From assembly GCF_040869045.1 (NCBI RefSeq), contig NC_090320.1:245892978-245956977 (forward strand): a DNA stretch of 64,000 bases. The letters are read 5' to 3'. Positions 22,925 through 34,557 of this stretch are shown piece after piece. The notes beneath the pieces are model-generated. The model was not told the DNA's origin. It searched no databases and saw only the letters and a program-made list of their open reading frames with translations. Each line of letters starts with the position of its first letter. Positions within the stretch are counted from its first letter, which is position 1. A program made the translations under genes and the position numbers. The stretch comes from Eurosta solidaginis (Eukaryota > Arthropoda > Insecta > Diptera > Tephritidae).

Positions 22925-23529
22925 TACATCGCATTTTAGAGCAGGACAAACAGCAGAATAAAAGCTCCAAACAAAATGTTGATTGTAGTGTAGTGAGAGC
23001 AATAAAAAAATAAATACTATCATCTTCTTATGCTACAGCTCCGCTCTTTGCTCTCATGCTCGGAGTCGGAACACTAGCAGAGCATATTTTTTCACTACTG
23101 CTGCTACTCTGGAGTAGCGACTGCAAATTCAGAAGGCATATGTCGTATGTTTTTGGAAATCGTACCGTTGGTTAAAGTCCGTTCGGTAAATAAGTTTATT
23201 CGATTCCTTCCCAAACTGGTGGAAGAGTTGATACGACCGAAATCAGACAGCAAATCAATTAATGACAATAAAAGAGTGCAGGAAAAGAAATTGATTAATA
23301 TAAAAAAGGGAGTGAAACGATAAATTAAAGAAAGTAAATGTAAAGAAGATGAAACAGAGGAAGATGAGGAAGAAAAAGAGCATAAAAAGAGTATAATAAC
23401 AATGTCGATAACGATGACAATAATGATTCCCATGGTTATCGTCATGTAGGAAAAGGCAAGAAAATTAAAGGAAAGCAAAAAAGGAAAAGAAAAAAAGTGA
23501 AAAAGAAGGGAGAAGAAAAAGTTCGTTAT
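22925..23529. other. Purine-rich low-complexity stretch
   Basis: 23330-23520 is dominated by GAAGAAAA-type purine runs on the plus strand. A minus-strand 124-codon frame (23478-23104), rich in Ser, Leu and Ile, reflects that composition and is not considered a gene. Confidence 0.6.
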
Positions 23530-23920
23530 CGCTGAGCGATGGCTTTGTTATCAACGGCAGATGAGCGTGGTATTGATTTTTCTCGACAAGTTATCGATTT
23601 GTTATCAGCGAGATGTAGACGAGCAATAGAAATTTTATAAACTTGCTATCGTTAACATAAACTAGTTATATTTTGTTGATGAGTTTTTGAAATGTTATCG
23701 ATTTAATAGAAAAATTATCGATTTAAAAGCTATCTGTTATAGATTTTTTACAAATTTGCTATCGGCGTGCTACAGATTTGTTATCGAAAAGTAATATATT
23801 CGTTTTATCATTCGAATTTTCGAAATGACATAAACTTGCTATCGATAACAAACGTTATCAGATAGTTATCGACCTTTTGTAGAGAAGTTTTTGAAAAGTT
23901 ATCGATTTAAGAGAAAGGGT
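23530..23920. repeat. TTATCGAT-type degenerate array
   Basis: About 10-15 imperfect TTATCGATTT/GTTATCG units, like those at 16896-17640. Confidence 0.75.
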
Positions 23921-23964
23921 CCCTGCTGATATTCTGCATAGCTACATGGACTGGTTCTTTTAAC

Positions 23965-24955
23965 TATATAAGATGCCCGCTTTCAGACCTCCTGCAGGGG
24001 TACCATTGATAATTTCTGATAGGGTATAAAATTTTGGGATTGTTTTGGACAAGAAACTGTCCTGGAGATCCAGAGCAAGGAAGGCCGGTTTTGCCTTGTA
24101 CTGCTACAAGGGGGCTATCGGCTTCCTTTACGGGATGGTAGTGAAACCAGTTCTGTTCTATGGGAAATGGACTGGACACGGCGAGAACTACCAAAATTTT
24201 AGTTTCAGTACAACGGAAGGTGTTGGTATCAGCAGTGCTCTAAGAACAACACCTGCCTTGGCATTGAATGCCATACCGAGCATAATTCCAGTAGTATTGC
24301 GGGTAGGCGGCCGCGGCCCGGTTGTTGGTCCGTCTTCGTGATATGGGCTATGGGCTTTCTGATTTCGAGCACACTAGCGTTCTTAACAAGAAGTTTTCGC
24401 GATTAAAGATGCGGTGGATGAAATGCTATCCAGTGCTACTACGGTTAGGGAACTTAACATCTACTCTGATAGCCAAGCGACTATCAAGGTCTTGAGTTCA
24501 ATTATAGTGCAATTGAGGATGGCCTGGGAGTGCCTGACCTTGCTTGGGATAACATCGAACTTTTTTATGATTAAGCCCGCATTGGTACAATTGAACCAGA
24601 TGAAGATGGCTGTAGGGATTTCGGAATTCCGATGGCGACTTGTGGTATGCTCCTGCTTAAATGGGACTCAAGTCAGCTCAGCAGGCGTTGTGCGGACACC
24701 ACGTCTTGCAGGGTAGCAAGATCCTTCTGACAGGAAGGGGATGGCAGGGGGTCTGCTGAAATGATTGAGTTAACTAAGGCTTATCTATAAATTGTCTTTG
24801 GGGTTTTGACAGGGCACTGTCCAATGAGTGTCCATACTCTAAGTTTCAATATACTGGAAACCCCATCCTGCTGCAGCTGTATGGAGGATGATGAAGTGGA
24901 ATTATCGAGTCACTTAATGCTTGATTGTGCAGCGTCTAGACCTTAGGAGAATTGG
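23965..24955 (+). pseudogene. Degenerate family A non-LTR fragment
   Basis: Plus-strand frames give LGIVLDKKLSWRSRARKAGF and MVVKPVLFYG (RT thumb region, 24030-24160), TTEGVGISSALRTTPALALN (24205-24270), then a jump to DEMLSSATTVRELNIYSDSQ (RNase H middle, 24414 on). The last part gives ILETPSCCSCMEDDEVE near 24850-24900, the Cys-rich tail. The RNase H start with its TDGS motif is deleted around 24360-24410, and the frames are interrupted. It matches the copy at 616-1740. Confidence 0.75.
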
Positions 24956-24999
24956 GCGATCGAGTTAATCGAGAGTATAAAATCAGCGCAAGTTGAGGA

Positions 25000-25194
25000 A
25001 TGTGGAATCAGTATGATTTGAGACGCTGTAATTGAAGAACGAGAGTATTGTTATTATGATGTACTATTAAAAAAGTAGTGTAAATAAGAGACATTTTGCT
25101 ACACTGATTATTTGAGTTATTTATTCGACAGTTCAGAGATTCGAACGTTAACAGAAGTTGCAAAATAATCAGGAATTTCCCAAAACTCGTTACA
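25000..25194 (+). repeat. Truncated gypsy LTR, 3' part
   Basis: TTATTCGACAGTTCAGAGAT plus the following TCGAACG match the LTR end found at 13330-13407 and 34323-34398, and the piece closes with CTCGTTACA at 25194 before ATAT. The upstream limit is vague. No internal element region adjoins it. Confidence 0.65.
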
Positions 25195-25199
25195 ATATT

Positions 25200-25975
25200 A
25201 TGTAAGCCACTCATCGACCACCCTTATAACCGTTATACACAATTATTGTAACGTAATGCCTAGCATATCGATCGTTAATTTACCCACAAAGCGCATAACC
25301 TAAAAAATGCAGTAGCCGAGTGGATTAGCGCATGCGCCACCAATTATGAGTGGCCAATAAAAAACGAGGATTAACGCATGCTTGATTTAACCAAATAATT
25401 GACTGATGTACATATAAACGTACAAACATTGTAATAATAATTTAACAACTTATCGATAGCAAAAAACTTAACAATGTATTGCATGCGAATATAAATATTT
25501 GTTAGCATTGCTCATTGGCTTTTTTCACCGTTAGACATTTTACGACGTTCACCACCAACCATCAAAGCCACTAACCAGATACCGATTAGGTTTTTGGTTG
25601 TAAATTGTGGCTTCGGCTTTGGTCATCCGCTCGCTAAGTAAAACTTCAGCGTTTAGCTCTGACTTTGGCTATTTTTAAAGCGCACATAAATCAGTTAATT
25701 AAAATTTTTAATCATCAATTATGTATTTAAGCTGATTATTTTTATTACAAAAACAACAACGCTTTTGTGGCAACTTTTTCTTAAAATTATACAATACTCA
25801 TATTTCTAGTACATAAATGAATTTGGTTTTTTGTTGTGTATCGGCGGGTGGTGGGTGATAAATTGCAGAAAAACGTATGCACTTCTTTACGTAATACATA
25901 TTTTTATCGCTTGCCAAATTGAAGTTTTACTGCTTTTAAATGAAAACTTGCGGCTATTTAAAGAGCCTTTCATAG
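25200..25975. other. No gene; one tRNA-like 5' half
   Basis: GTAGCCGAGTGGATTAGCGC at 25312-25331 resembles the D-arm/box A half of a tRNA, but no box B follows. The rest is AT-rich with nothing recognised. Confidence 0.45.
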
Positions 25976-25977
25976 GG

Positions 25978-26912
25978 GACCGCCATGCTATAGTCGGCAG
26001 TGTGCTTACTATCCATACCTAAGGCCCATAACGAGCATAATCTCGGGTTCAGAAGTGTTTTTCAAAACCGAACCGGTATTGATTTCTAATAGGAAAAGCT
26101 TTTTAAAAGAATATGCTAGCCGTTGTAGCAAGTTCTATACAGGGTCAGATGCCAATTGTGCAGTTTTGCTGGCGGCAGTCTGGAAAAACGTGAACAATAT
26201 TAGTTAGATAATCAATGCTCAAAGACTCGATGAGGCCAGACAGTCATACTCGGATTATCGACTCAGCCAGAGGTGCGGCTACGTGTCGGTCTTGGAGACA
26301 GCGCCTTTCTTGTTATATATTCCATATTCGGTTTTTTCTAGGACTTGAGATACACAATATAAAAACCCGTTCTACAAAGTCTCAAATGACAACTCTTATT
26401 CTTAATTACAACTATGGTGAACGTTGTCAGAGGTGTAAGTACATAAGTCTAAATACATTCGCCTAATTGTAACTTTTGATGTAACCATTCATAGGTAGAT
26501 GGCCGCCGTGCTGGTGTGCTTACTTTCGGTACCTAAGGTTCACAACCTGAGATACCGAAAAGTGTTTTTCAAAACCAAACCGGATTGATTTCTAACATAA
26601 AAAGCTTCTTAGAGAATTTGTTATCCAAAACAAGTTCTATATAGGGTTAGATACCATTGCGCGTTTCTGCCGGCGGCTCTTCGTTCATGTTCGTGCACTC
26701 TGGAATACGTGGGCAATATTGGTAAGATAATAAATACAATGGCCAGATAGCCCGTCAGAGACAGCACACTTCTTGGTAACTATTCCGTATACGGATTGTT
26801 CCCAGGGTGTGAGATACGCTACATAAAAACCACTTCTACAAGGTCTCAGACGAGAAAATTTATTTTTAATGACGACCAGTGCAAACGTTTTAAGGGCTGT
26901 GATTTGATGGTA
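25978..26912 (+). repeat. Two diverged direct copies of a ~430-bp repeat
   Basis: 25978-26455 and 26500-26912 align in order: CGCC-TG-T and GTGTGCTTAC heads, AGTGTTTTTCAAAACC, TTGATTTCTAA, AAAAGCTT, CAAGTTCTATA-AGGGT, GGCCAGA, GAGATACNCNANATAAAAAC, TCTACAA-GTCTCA. The heads (GGCCGCCGTGCTGGTGTGCT) recall the tRNA-like head of the SINE, so this may be another tRNA-derived family. The identity is loose, well below that of the SINE copies. The frames at 26215-26466 and 26796-27020 are incidental. Confidence 0.6.
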
Positions 26913-26928
26913 TTTATGTATGTATGGC

Positions 26929-27542
26929 ATATTTGGGAACCAGCATCAACACTAGCAACAACATCAGCACTGAAATCCAGCGAAAAATCAATCTTGCCAA
27001 TAAATGCTACTTTGGACTAGGTAGGCAATTGAAAAGTAAAGTCATCTCTCGGCGAACGAAAATCATACTCTACAAGTCACTTATGGTACCCGTCCTGCTA
27101 TATGGGGCAGAAGCATGGACCATGACAACAGCAGATGAAGCGGCTTTGGGAGTGTTCGAAAGAAAAGTTCTTCGAAATATTTATGAACCTCTACGCGTTG
27201 GCGATGGTGAGTACAGAAGAAAATTTAATGATGAGCTGTACGACCTATACGCAGACATCAACATAGTCCAGGGAATTAAAAGGCAGCGGCTGCGCTGGCT
27301 AGGCTATGTTATGCGAATGAAATATGATGCTCCGGTCAAGAAAGTGTTTCTATCGGAACCCGCCTATGAAAGCAGAGGTAGAGGATGGCCCCCACTCCTT
27401 TGTAAAGACCAGGTGGAAAACGATTTAAACTCCCTTGGTGTGGCCAATTGGCGCCGGTTGGCGGAGCGAAGGAGCGACTGTCGCGCCTTGTTGGATGGCC
27501 ATAACCGTTTAGACGGTTAAGCGCCAATTAAGTAAGTAAGTA
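26929..27542 (+). mobile_element. RTE-type element, strongly 5'-truncated copy
   Basis: Flanked by the 13-bp duplication ATGTATGTATGGC (26916-26928 and 27543-27555). It starts within the FVYLGTSINTS codons and ends CGCCAATTAAGTAAGTAAG. Complete and 5'-truncated: a classic target-primed reverse transcription product. Its sequence is about as similar to the 19229 copy as two recent insertions would be. Confidence 0.93.
26930..27520 (+). pseudogene. RTE reverse transcriptase C-terminal fragment
   Basis: About 195 codons, open throughout: YLGTSINTSNNISTEIQRKI, LLYGAEAWTMTTADEAALGV, RLRWLGYVMRMKYDAPVKKV, WRRLAERRSDCRALLDGHNR. It covers only the thumb and C-terminal domain, so it has no polymerase function. 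The ATG at 26924 lies in flanking DNA. Substitutions such as GHVMRM to GYVMRM and PDWRALL to SDCRALL show relaxed constraint. Confidence 0.9.
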
Positions 27543-27559
27543 ATGTATGTATGGCTGAT

Positions 27560-28590
27560 TGATATTCTCCTGAATCCAAAAGATGATGTCACTTCCCTAC
27601 AGGAAATGTGTCATATATGGTGGGACCCAAGGATTATCGAGCCTTGTGGCAAATACGACAGAGGCCAGGAACGAAAAGTGATTAGTATTGCCTTTGTGTA
27701 TGTTATTTATATTGAATAAGACTTGGCCGCCAAGTCATCCTGAATATTCCTTACTACGCAATTTAAGTAGGTTGAGCATGGGTTGACTTCAATGCTTGTT
27801 TCAGCATAAAGAGAAACATTAATATATTTGATAATCTCCTGATCGAAGAATGCGAAATTAAATTGATCACGACAAAGCATCAGCATCCTGAATAAAAGCA
27901 ATCTATGTGGTCCATGTAGCGATACGGGCTATTACGAAAACAGTGCACGTAGTACCATAAACAAGGTTTGCAATCGATGTATCTCTCGCACCTGCTCTTA
28001 TAGAGCAGTCTTCTACCTAACTATGTAATCGAGCAGTGAGAGCACCACTATCGGTTTTAGGGGTTTATAATATAATAAGAAGCACTCAAATCTAAAGATC
28101 CGATTGTTTGCGTGGTCAAGAGACTCGTTCCGTAGGCACGACTTTACTTATCCATTACACTCCCTTTGACTTCAAATATATTATTATTGGTTAAATATAC
28201 AACAAAAATGGCATCTTTCTCGTTCGCTACTTACTGCAGATACAAAAAATGAGCACCGAGCATGAACAAAGTACTGATGTGATAAGGACTGCCGTACTGC
28301 AACGCGACATGTTGTGTATATGAGCATTAAAGCGAAACCTTGAATGAGCAAGTGTGGTTAGTTAAAAGAGGAACACAAGGTCACATGATGTGACTGCGAT
28401 GGGCCCCAGATGCTGGTTGATGGGAATAATGTTTGAATTCTACCATGTCATCAAGCCGTTAATGGAATATTTCAGAACTGGAATAATTGCTGCAGTAACA
28501 ATGAACGGGACATACACTTTCCTCATTGCTAAATACCAAGGATGATGACGTATGCAATAACCCAACCCTATGCGACAAAATCAACTTTTT
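27560..28590. other. No recognised feature
   Basis: Mixed-composition DNA. No coding region, tandem array or inverted end was found. Confidence 0.5.
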
Positions 28591-28592
28591 TT

Positions 28593-29163
28593 CTGGGTAT
28601 TGGACCAAACCCACTTTTTTGTAGAGATTGAGTCTTAAGCAGACAAAGTACTATCTCCATTTTTCGAAGTTAGCCTCCAAGAAATAGATATCGGCTTTCG
28701 AAATTCGAAATTCAAAATTTCGAAATTTTATTTTTTTGTTAACGCGTTCAGCAAATCAAAAAAGTAAAAATGTGGTCGTGGTCCGCTCTTTTCCCTTATT
28801 TGAAGGGCTGAATTCTTTTTTTGAGCAATTTCTTATAAAGGCTGTTATACGAGGTGAAAAGTCAGATAGTCACATGATAGTGGCTACTACTTTCATGTCT
28901 GCACATACTCTCCACTGGAATTGCTCGTATTGTAATTTTTCAAAAAAGAATTCAGCCATTAAAATAAAGGCCGACCACGACCACATTTTTACTTTTTTAA
29001 TTTGCTGAACGCGTTAACAATAAAATTAAATTTTGAAATGTAGAATTTCGAAATTCGAAAGCCAATATCTATTTTTTGGAGGCTAACTTCGAAAAACGGA
29101 GATAGTACTTTCTCTACTTGAGCCTCAATCTCTACAAAAAAGTGGGTTTGGTCCAATACCCAG
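28593..29163. mobile_element. MITE or foldback element with ~180-bp inverted ends
   Basis: CTGGGTATTGGACCAAACCC at 28593 is mirrored by GGGTTTGGTCCAATACCCAG ending at 29163. The arms run inward through TAGAGATTGAG, GGAGATAGTACTTT, CGAAATTCGAAA and GTTAACGCGTTCAGC to AAAATGTGGTCGTGGTC, about 180-190 bp each, around a ~200-bp centre. The arms differ by scattered changes and small indels, so they did not arise by recent conversion. No clear target duplication was found, and no protein is encoded; the 90-codon frame at 28736-29008 spans arm and centre. Confidence 0.85.
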
Positions 29164-30040
29164 CCAGCTGTTGCACAGTGTAATCACTGACTGCAAATTA
29201 AGTAAATGGCAATTTTTCGCCTTATAAAAAAATAACGTTGAGAAATAACTACCTACCCTCCAAGCTATTCCACCATGGAGGCGAAGAGTTACTAAAAAAG
29301 CGGCGTAACATAATTTCAGTTGATCTTATGGCCGTTTGAAGCACTGGCGATTGACGTTATGACCGAAGGCCTTTTGACACCCCTTCATAGTCACACGTCG
29401 ATTTTCAAATTGTGACAATGTCACCAATATTGACATTTTGACCATTCTGCTTTTGTCATAAAGTCAATCACATTTTTTCAGTTCGCCATAACATCAATTA
29501 TTTCGACTTTTTCCTATAAATAAGAGAATATGAAATTTGAAATAAAACAACGCGGGTTTTTTTTTTTTTTTTTTTTTTCAAATTTTCGACTTCGCCGCTA
29601 TTTCTATATACTCAGTGCGCTCCAGTGAAAACCCGAATTAAGTCGGAAAAACCTGAAGAGAATTTGACATAAGAAGAGCACATTTTTGTTGGTCTCGATA
29701 ACGTTAAAATATCGTTATGGCCTTTTTCATCCAAATGGTCAGTAGGTCAAACGAAATTTTCCAATGGCTACAGAGTGAAATTTAAAAAGGTCGGAAAATA
29801 AATTGACCCTATGGCCATTTGAAGTTGTCATAAGGTCAATTGAGCCTTATACGATTTGAAGTGGTCCGAATATGAACTGACGTTATGGCCGTAAACCTTA
29901 TGTCACCTCACCAATCCACCTTAGCAACTTTTCCAAAAAGAAAGTATGGACTTGCGAATGCATACCTCTTGTTCAGAGTTTAAGTGTGATCTGTCTAGGC
30001 TATAAGTGAAGCGATCTCATAAATTGATCATGCTGCTCAG
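29164..30040. other. No gene; internally repetitive low-complexity DNA
   Basis: 29300-29910 repeats phrases like TTATGGCCGTTTGAAG, TTGACNTTATG and CATAAGGTCAAT in both directions, suggesting a decayed tandem or foldback sequence. A run of about 20 T lies at 29559-29579. Confidence 0.5.
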
Positions 30041-30044
30041 TATA

Positions 30045-30115
30045 GCGTTTAAAAGACTGAAAGTCATCACGGGCAAACTGATTGGGCCTTATCGAAGCAT
30101 CTTCAGACCTTGATT
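30045..30115 (+). mobile_element. RTE reverse transcriptase scrap
   Basis: GGCAAACTGATTGGGCCTTA, ending TTCAGACCTT, aligns with ACCGGCTGATTGGACCTAAT and TTCAGACCTGG at 19262-19300. It is about 70 bp, with no ends preserved. Confidence 0.5.
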
Positions 30116-30149
30116 ACTAGAACAATTTCGATCTTCGAATGTTTCTTTC

Positions 30150-32200
30150 AACGTATTCTTGTCATATTCTTCCGTTTCAAGGAAGAACATCCAATTTTTG
30201 AGCATAAAGGATAAACCATCATATAGAAATTTACATTGCTCAGCTTCCACCCATTCAGAGGCTCATCTAGTTTATTCCAGAGTACAAAGTAGAGTCCTCT
30301 TTTAGTTGTTGGTCTAGTAATTTGGGGACCCCAAGCTTTGCCCAGACCCAAGCAAACAAAAAATGTTTATCCCTATCTCCACAATAAAAAAAGTTTATAT
30401 TTCGAAAATTTAGATCGATCTTAAGTACTTCTTTATCATAAACACGCACCCATCAGACAAAATTTCAAATTATGTTGCTCAAATGTGATCACGTTTTATT
30501 CAGCTCTAATTAATTTTATGGCGCAACAAGATTAATATACGAAAATACGAAATAAGTCTATAACAAAAACAAAACACAAATGTAAAAACAAAAAATTATT
30601 ACAATACCATTTGCATCAGCACTGATTTTATGCCCTTTTACATTCAGCAAATTGTGATTTCCTCATCAACAATGGTGCAGACAGCTAAACAACACTTAAA
30701 GCAACAGCAAAGAAATGTAATAATCGCAATAAAAAAGAACCACGCAAAACTATACAGGGTGAAACAGAAAGTTTACTTATCTTCGTAATATGAAAATATT
30801 GAATTCAAAGTGAATCTTAGATCTACTTAGTACGTATGCCTATCCAGGAGAATTCGTGTGGAAAGGAAAGGAAAGTAATCATTCTCAGCATCATCATTAA
30901 ACGCTACTTTCGCCGTTTCGTAGTAAGTCACGCCAGCTATCCCATTCCGTGATAACAGACGCCAACCTTCCCTCCCGACTCAGTAAAAGCCTTCCCATCC
31001 TGTGCTTAAAAATACGGGTGTCGTTCAATTACTTCCTTGGCATGGATAGTATTCGTTTTGACACCGTCCATGACTCCGAGGCATACATCAGGACAGGTAT
31101 GATGAGCAATATGTAAGGCATAAGGAGAATACCCTCTTAAAAAAAGCATCACAAAAAATATTTCTAGTTTAGATTAGGTTAGGATGGATATGAGCCACAA
31201 GGAAAAAAAGTATTTGAACACTTACATTGACATTGGTTTCATATCAATAATTATCAATTTTTAAGTAACAACCAGCCTCGAAATAGTGACAAAACATCGT
31301 CATCCTCCATGTAACTAACTGGAGTTGTCTAGAATATGGCGGAACAGCAGGACCTGAAGACCTGGCAAGAGATATTATCAAACTAGCTAACACAGATAAC
31401 TCAAATTTAGTAAAAATATCAGAGAACCTAAAGTCCATTACTTTATTTTCGAAGTCTGATGTCCACCAGACTTGTATTTAATATTTAATATCCCGGTCTG
31501 ATTTCAGTCAGGGCAATTTAGTGCATGTTTTCAAGCTAGTGAATATCCAACACAGTCTTATAGTTTTCAAAAGAAGATCGCCATATCATGAAGTCAGTAC
31601 ACCAGCTTCAATAGGAGTACCAGGTTTGCCAATAGGCCAGATTCCAGCATAAAAGGTGACTGCGGCTTTGCCAGCCTTGCCCTTTTTATTAAGCTTGCTA
31701 TATTAGTTGACCCTTTTCGATAGAACAGGATTTTGTTTTATTGGGTGTTACAGCTAGAGCGCAGGGTTCAGACCACCTAACCACTGCGAAAGGTTTTGCA
31801 AGGTATCCGAAAATTAATCACTGGTGGATGATATCAATCGTCATCAAGGGCCAATGCTTGACAGTCGCTGCATTCTTACAAGTCTTACAGTTAATCGTTA
31901 TGAACGAAAGTACACCTCCGGCCAATACAAAAACAAAAAACACACACCGTAAGAACTCTGTGCATGAGACTGACGCTTCTATTAGTTTAAAAGCAGCTCC
32001 CGAAAAATTATACACCAATGTTTTGGAGAAGAACGAGGACAAACTGATTGGTCTTACGTCTTTGAGAGAGACGTGGCGGCTCTTTCCCGCCTTCAGAATG
32101 ACGATAAAATTTTGAGTTGATAGGAGCCAGCCTACTGTAGATAATATCAGGGATCCCTAGAGCTGCACATAAATTATGTCATCAAGCCACGGAAACTTGT
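30150..32200. other. No gene identified
   Basis: 30830-31130 contains, on the minus strand, a phrase readable as LMYASESWTV that faintly recalls the LYGAEAWTM block of RTE-type reverse transcriptases, but the frame breaks at once. The 124-codon plus frame at 31741-32115 has no recognisable domain, and its start lies in tRNA-like or repeat sequence. The rest is AT-rich. Confidence 0.45.
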
Positions 32201-32204
32201 GTAT

Positions 32205-32677
32205 TTTAACGAATTTAGTGAAATTCCACTTATTCCAAAACTTCTGCTAACGTTCGAATCGGTAAACTGTTGAATAAATATCTCCAATATTCAATAATGC
32301 AACATGGTCTTTATTAGACTACTTTTAGAGTATTTCACAATAACTCTTACTTCACAACTAATTGCGTATTTAAGTCAAACTGATTAGTCATGCCTCAGCT
32401 GGCGCTGCTTTTATACTCTCGGTTTCCTCGTTCACCCATTTCTCGTAAGGTAATTTCGTGAACTTTATGCTTGGTTACCAGCAATATACATGTATATTTG
32501 TAGTTTGTATACATATGCGTGTGTATATGTGAGTACTATTTCAGCTGATGGTGACATGCGTTTGTATCTCTCTGCTGCCTTGTATGTATGTGTGCACATG
32601 ATGACTGATTGACGAGTGGCTGCCTAGTATCGGCTTAGTGATGGTAGTATCGCTTAGTGATGATAATATTCGTCACA
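32205..32677 (-). repeat. Solo gypsy LTR
   Basis: The reverse complement begins TGTGACGAATATTATCATCA and ends near AAATTCGTTAAA, and contains the shared TATTCAACAGTTTACCGATT end block. It is about 473 bp. It is related to the LTRs of elements 1 and 2 but belongs to another subfamily. Flanks GTAT and CTAT may be a decayed 4-bp target duplication. No internal sequence adjoins it, so the rest was probably lost by LTR-LTR recombination. Confidence 0.8.
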
Positions 32678-33189
32678 CTATCAAGTTCGTTTTCCCGAAG
32701 GGATGATTAGCAACTATTTTGAGCAAGTAATTGCAGCCGATGAGGTATCAAATTAATGTGCAACGAAGACACCAAGAAAGTGAATGTCCATAGGAAAACT
32801 TTCCCAGCCCGTACTGTTCTCTACCGTCTTTGAAACTACACGATTTCATATCTGCGTCAGAATCTGAGTCCCGATATGTAGTCCTCCTTTAATGAGACCG
32901 TGGTTTTCGCGAACAGGTAGGCTTAATTCGAGGGTTGACATAGACCGCCATGAAATATGCACGCACAGGTTGGCCGGAGGCAATAATGGGAGTATCCTTA
33001 ACCACACCTACACTGCTAGCCTAAAAACGATGTACCCAAGACCAACCCTTGGCCTGTCAAGGTCAAATGAGCGAAAAAATGTCTAATACGTAAGTCGCAC
33101 CTCATTACATTTTACTACTTAATATTACATTTTACACAGATCTCAGTGAAGTTCATATGACAAAAATTTCTATGGCGCTATACTCAAAA

Positions 33190-33480
33190 GGAAAAGTAGT
33201 GAGCGACGCTGATAAATTTGCTTAATATTGATTGTTGCTCACTGTTGAAATTACCAATATGATTTGTTCTTTTAACAGAAAATCCATACAGATTAATTAA
33301 GAATCTGTAATTTTTACATAATACTGTTAGCTTTCGACCAAATTTTTCTATTCTGTTAAAATTACAGTTAATTTGTTTTCTTGAAAAATTTTTAATTAAC
33401 TGTAATCTTACCAAATTTACCGAATGTCCTTTAATTTAAGAACAAAAAAGCCGTGTCATTTCTATCGGCGTAATAGTGAT
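33190..33480 (-). repeat. Interspersed repeat R, partial minus copy
   Basis: In reverse complement it aligns with 60380-60640: ATTCGGTAAATTT, TATGTAAAAATTACAGATTC, TAATTAATCTG, TTCTGTTAAAA, GGTAATTTCAACAG, GCAACAATCAATA. No coding sequence. Confidence 0.6.
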
Positions 33481-33838
33481 AGTTCTATACTATACTTACT
33501 TTGTCAAGGCTGCCTTAAATTTTCGGTTACATGACCTACATAAACTTTTCCTGTTTCCTAATCATCTTTTAATTTTTTAGAAGATCCTTCTCTCCATCCT
33601 AGTATTACGCTATGCAGCTTTTCATTTGTGACTCAATTTTGGAACACTATGACAACTCACAACAACAAATTGTGACAATTGGTGAATTATATTAACCATA
33701 ATCAAAATATAGCATCTTAGCTATAAGATGCCTCGCGGAGAAGGTTAGATTAAAGGAGTTGGTAAGTGCAATTCATTACTTTCGCAACCCATTTTTCAAC
33801 TTCACCTACGCGAGGCGTATCCAGTTACAAATATATAT

Positions 33839-34398
33839 TGTTACGAATATTAGCAACACTAAGGGGTACTGCCATCACCAAGCCGATGCTAAGCAGTGAT
33901 TGTATGCACATCCATAAGTCAATCATTATGTATCTACATAAACGAATCAATCATTATGTCTACACATATGTACGTACACGCAGCGGAGAAGCAACGCACA
34001 AACACATGCAGATATCTTATCTGAGATATGCAATTATAATTGTGGAAGTGTCATTCACAAACACACGCGCATGAGCTGTGAGAGAAGCTATAAAAATTGT
34101 GCATCTGTAGTTATAGCTGAGAAACTTATAGCAGATAACCAACTAGTAGATTCTAGAACAGAACCGCCTAGAAAGGTCAACGAGTAAACCAAATAGTATA
34201 AAAGGTGACAACAGTAGAGGCGCGAGAGTCAGTTTTGTTTAAGCACGCTATCTGTCGAGCAATAGAAGTGTTATTTTGAAAGTACTTGAATAAAGGCCAT
34301 TTTGCATTATTAAATATTGGAGTTATTTATTCAACAGTTTAGTGATTCGAACTTAGCAGAAAGTTGTAAATAAGAGGATTTGGAGTAAATTCGTTAAA
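33839..34398 (+). repeat. 5' LTR of gypsy element 2
   Basis: 560 bp. TATAAAAG near 34198 and AATAAAGG near 34290 are candidate promoter and polyadenylation signals. The end reads CGTTAAA, where the 3' LTR has CGTTACA. Confidence 0.93.
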
Positions 34399-34457
34399 AT
34401 TGGTGTCAGAAGAGGAAATGTTGAATAAATTCCGAAGATTGGGAATACAACTTGGAC

Positions 34458-34557
34458 ATGGCAAGATTGAGTGAATTGAGGATCCAGCAACTGAAAAGGG
34501 AGTTGGAGAAGACACAAACCCAAAGTCAACATTCGCAGAAACGATTTCACAAGCTCT
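34458..34557 (+). pseudogene. gag: Gag N-terminus of gypsy element 2, truncated
   Basis: The ATG context and first 18 codons (MARLSELRIQQLKRELEK) match the SAP-domain start of element 1. At about 34510 the sequence jumps to the equivalent of 14949, deleting the coiled coil and capsid domain. The join is out of frame, and TGA follows at 34555-34557. Confidence 0.8.

Noticed and set aside
30830..31140. Reverse transcriptase fragment on the minus strand (LMYASESWTV)
   Set aside because: Only about ten residues resemble the RTE block and the frame breaks at once; too weak to annotate.
31741..32115. 124-codon open frame as a candidate host gene
   Set aside because: No recognisable domain or supporting neighbour; codon pattern and AT-rich setting do not look coding. 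A spliced-transcript search would be decisive.
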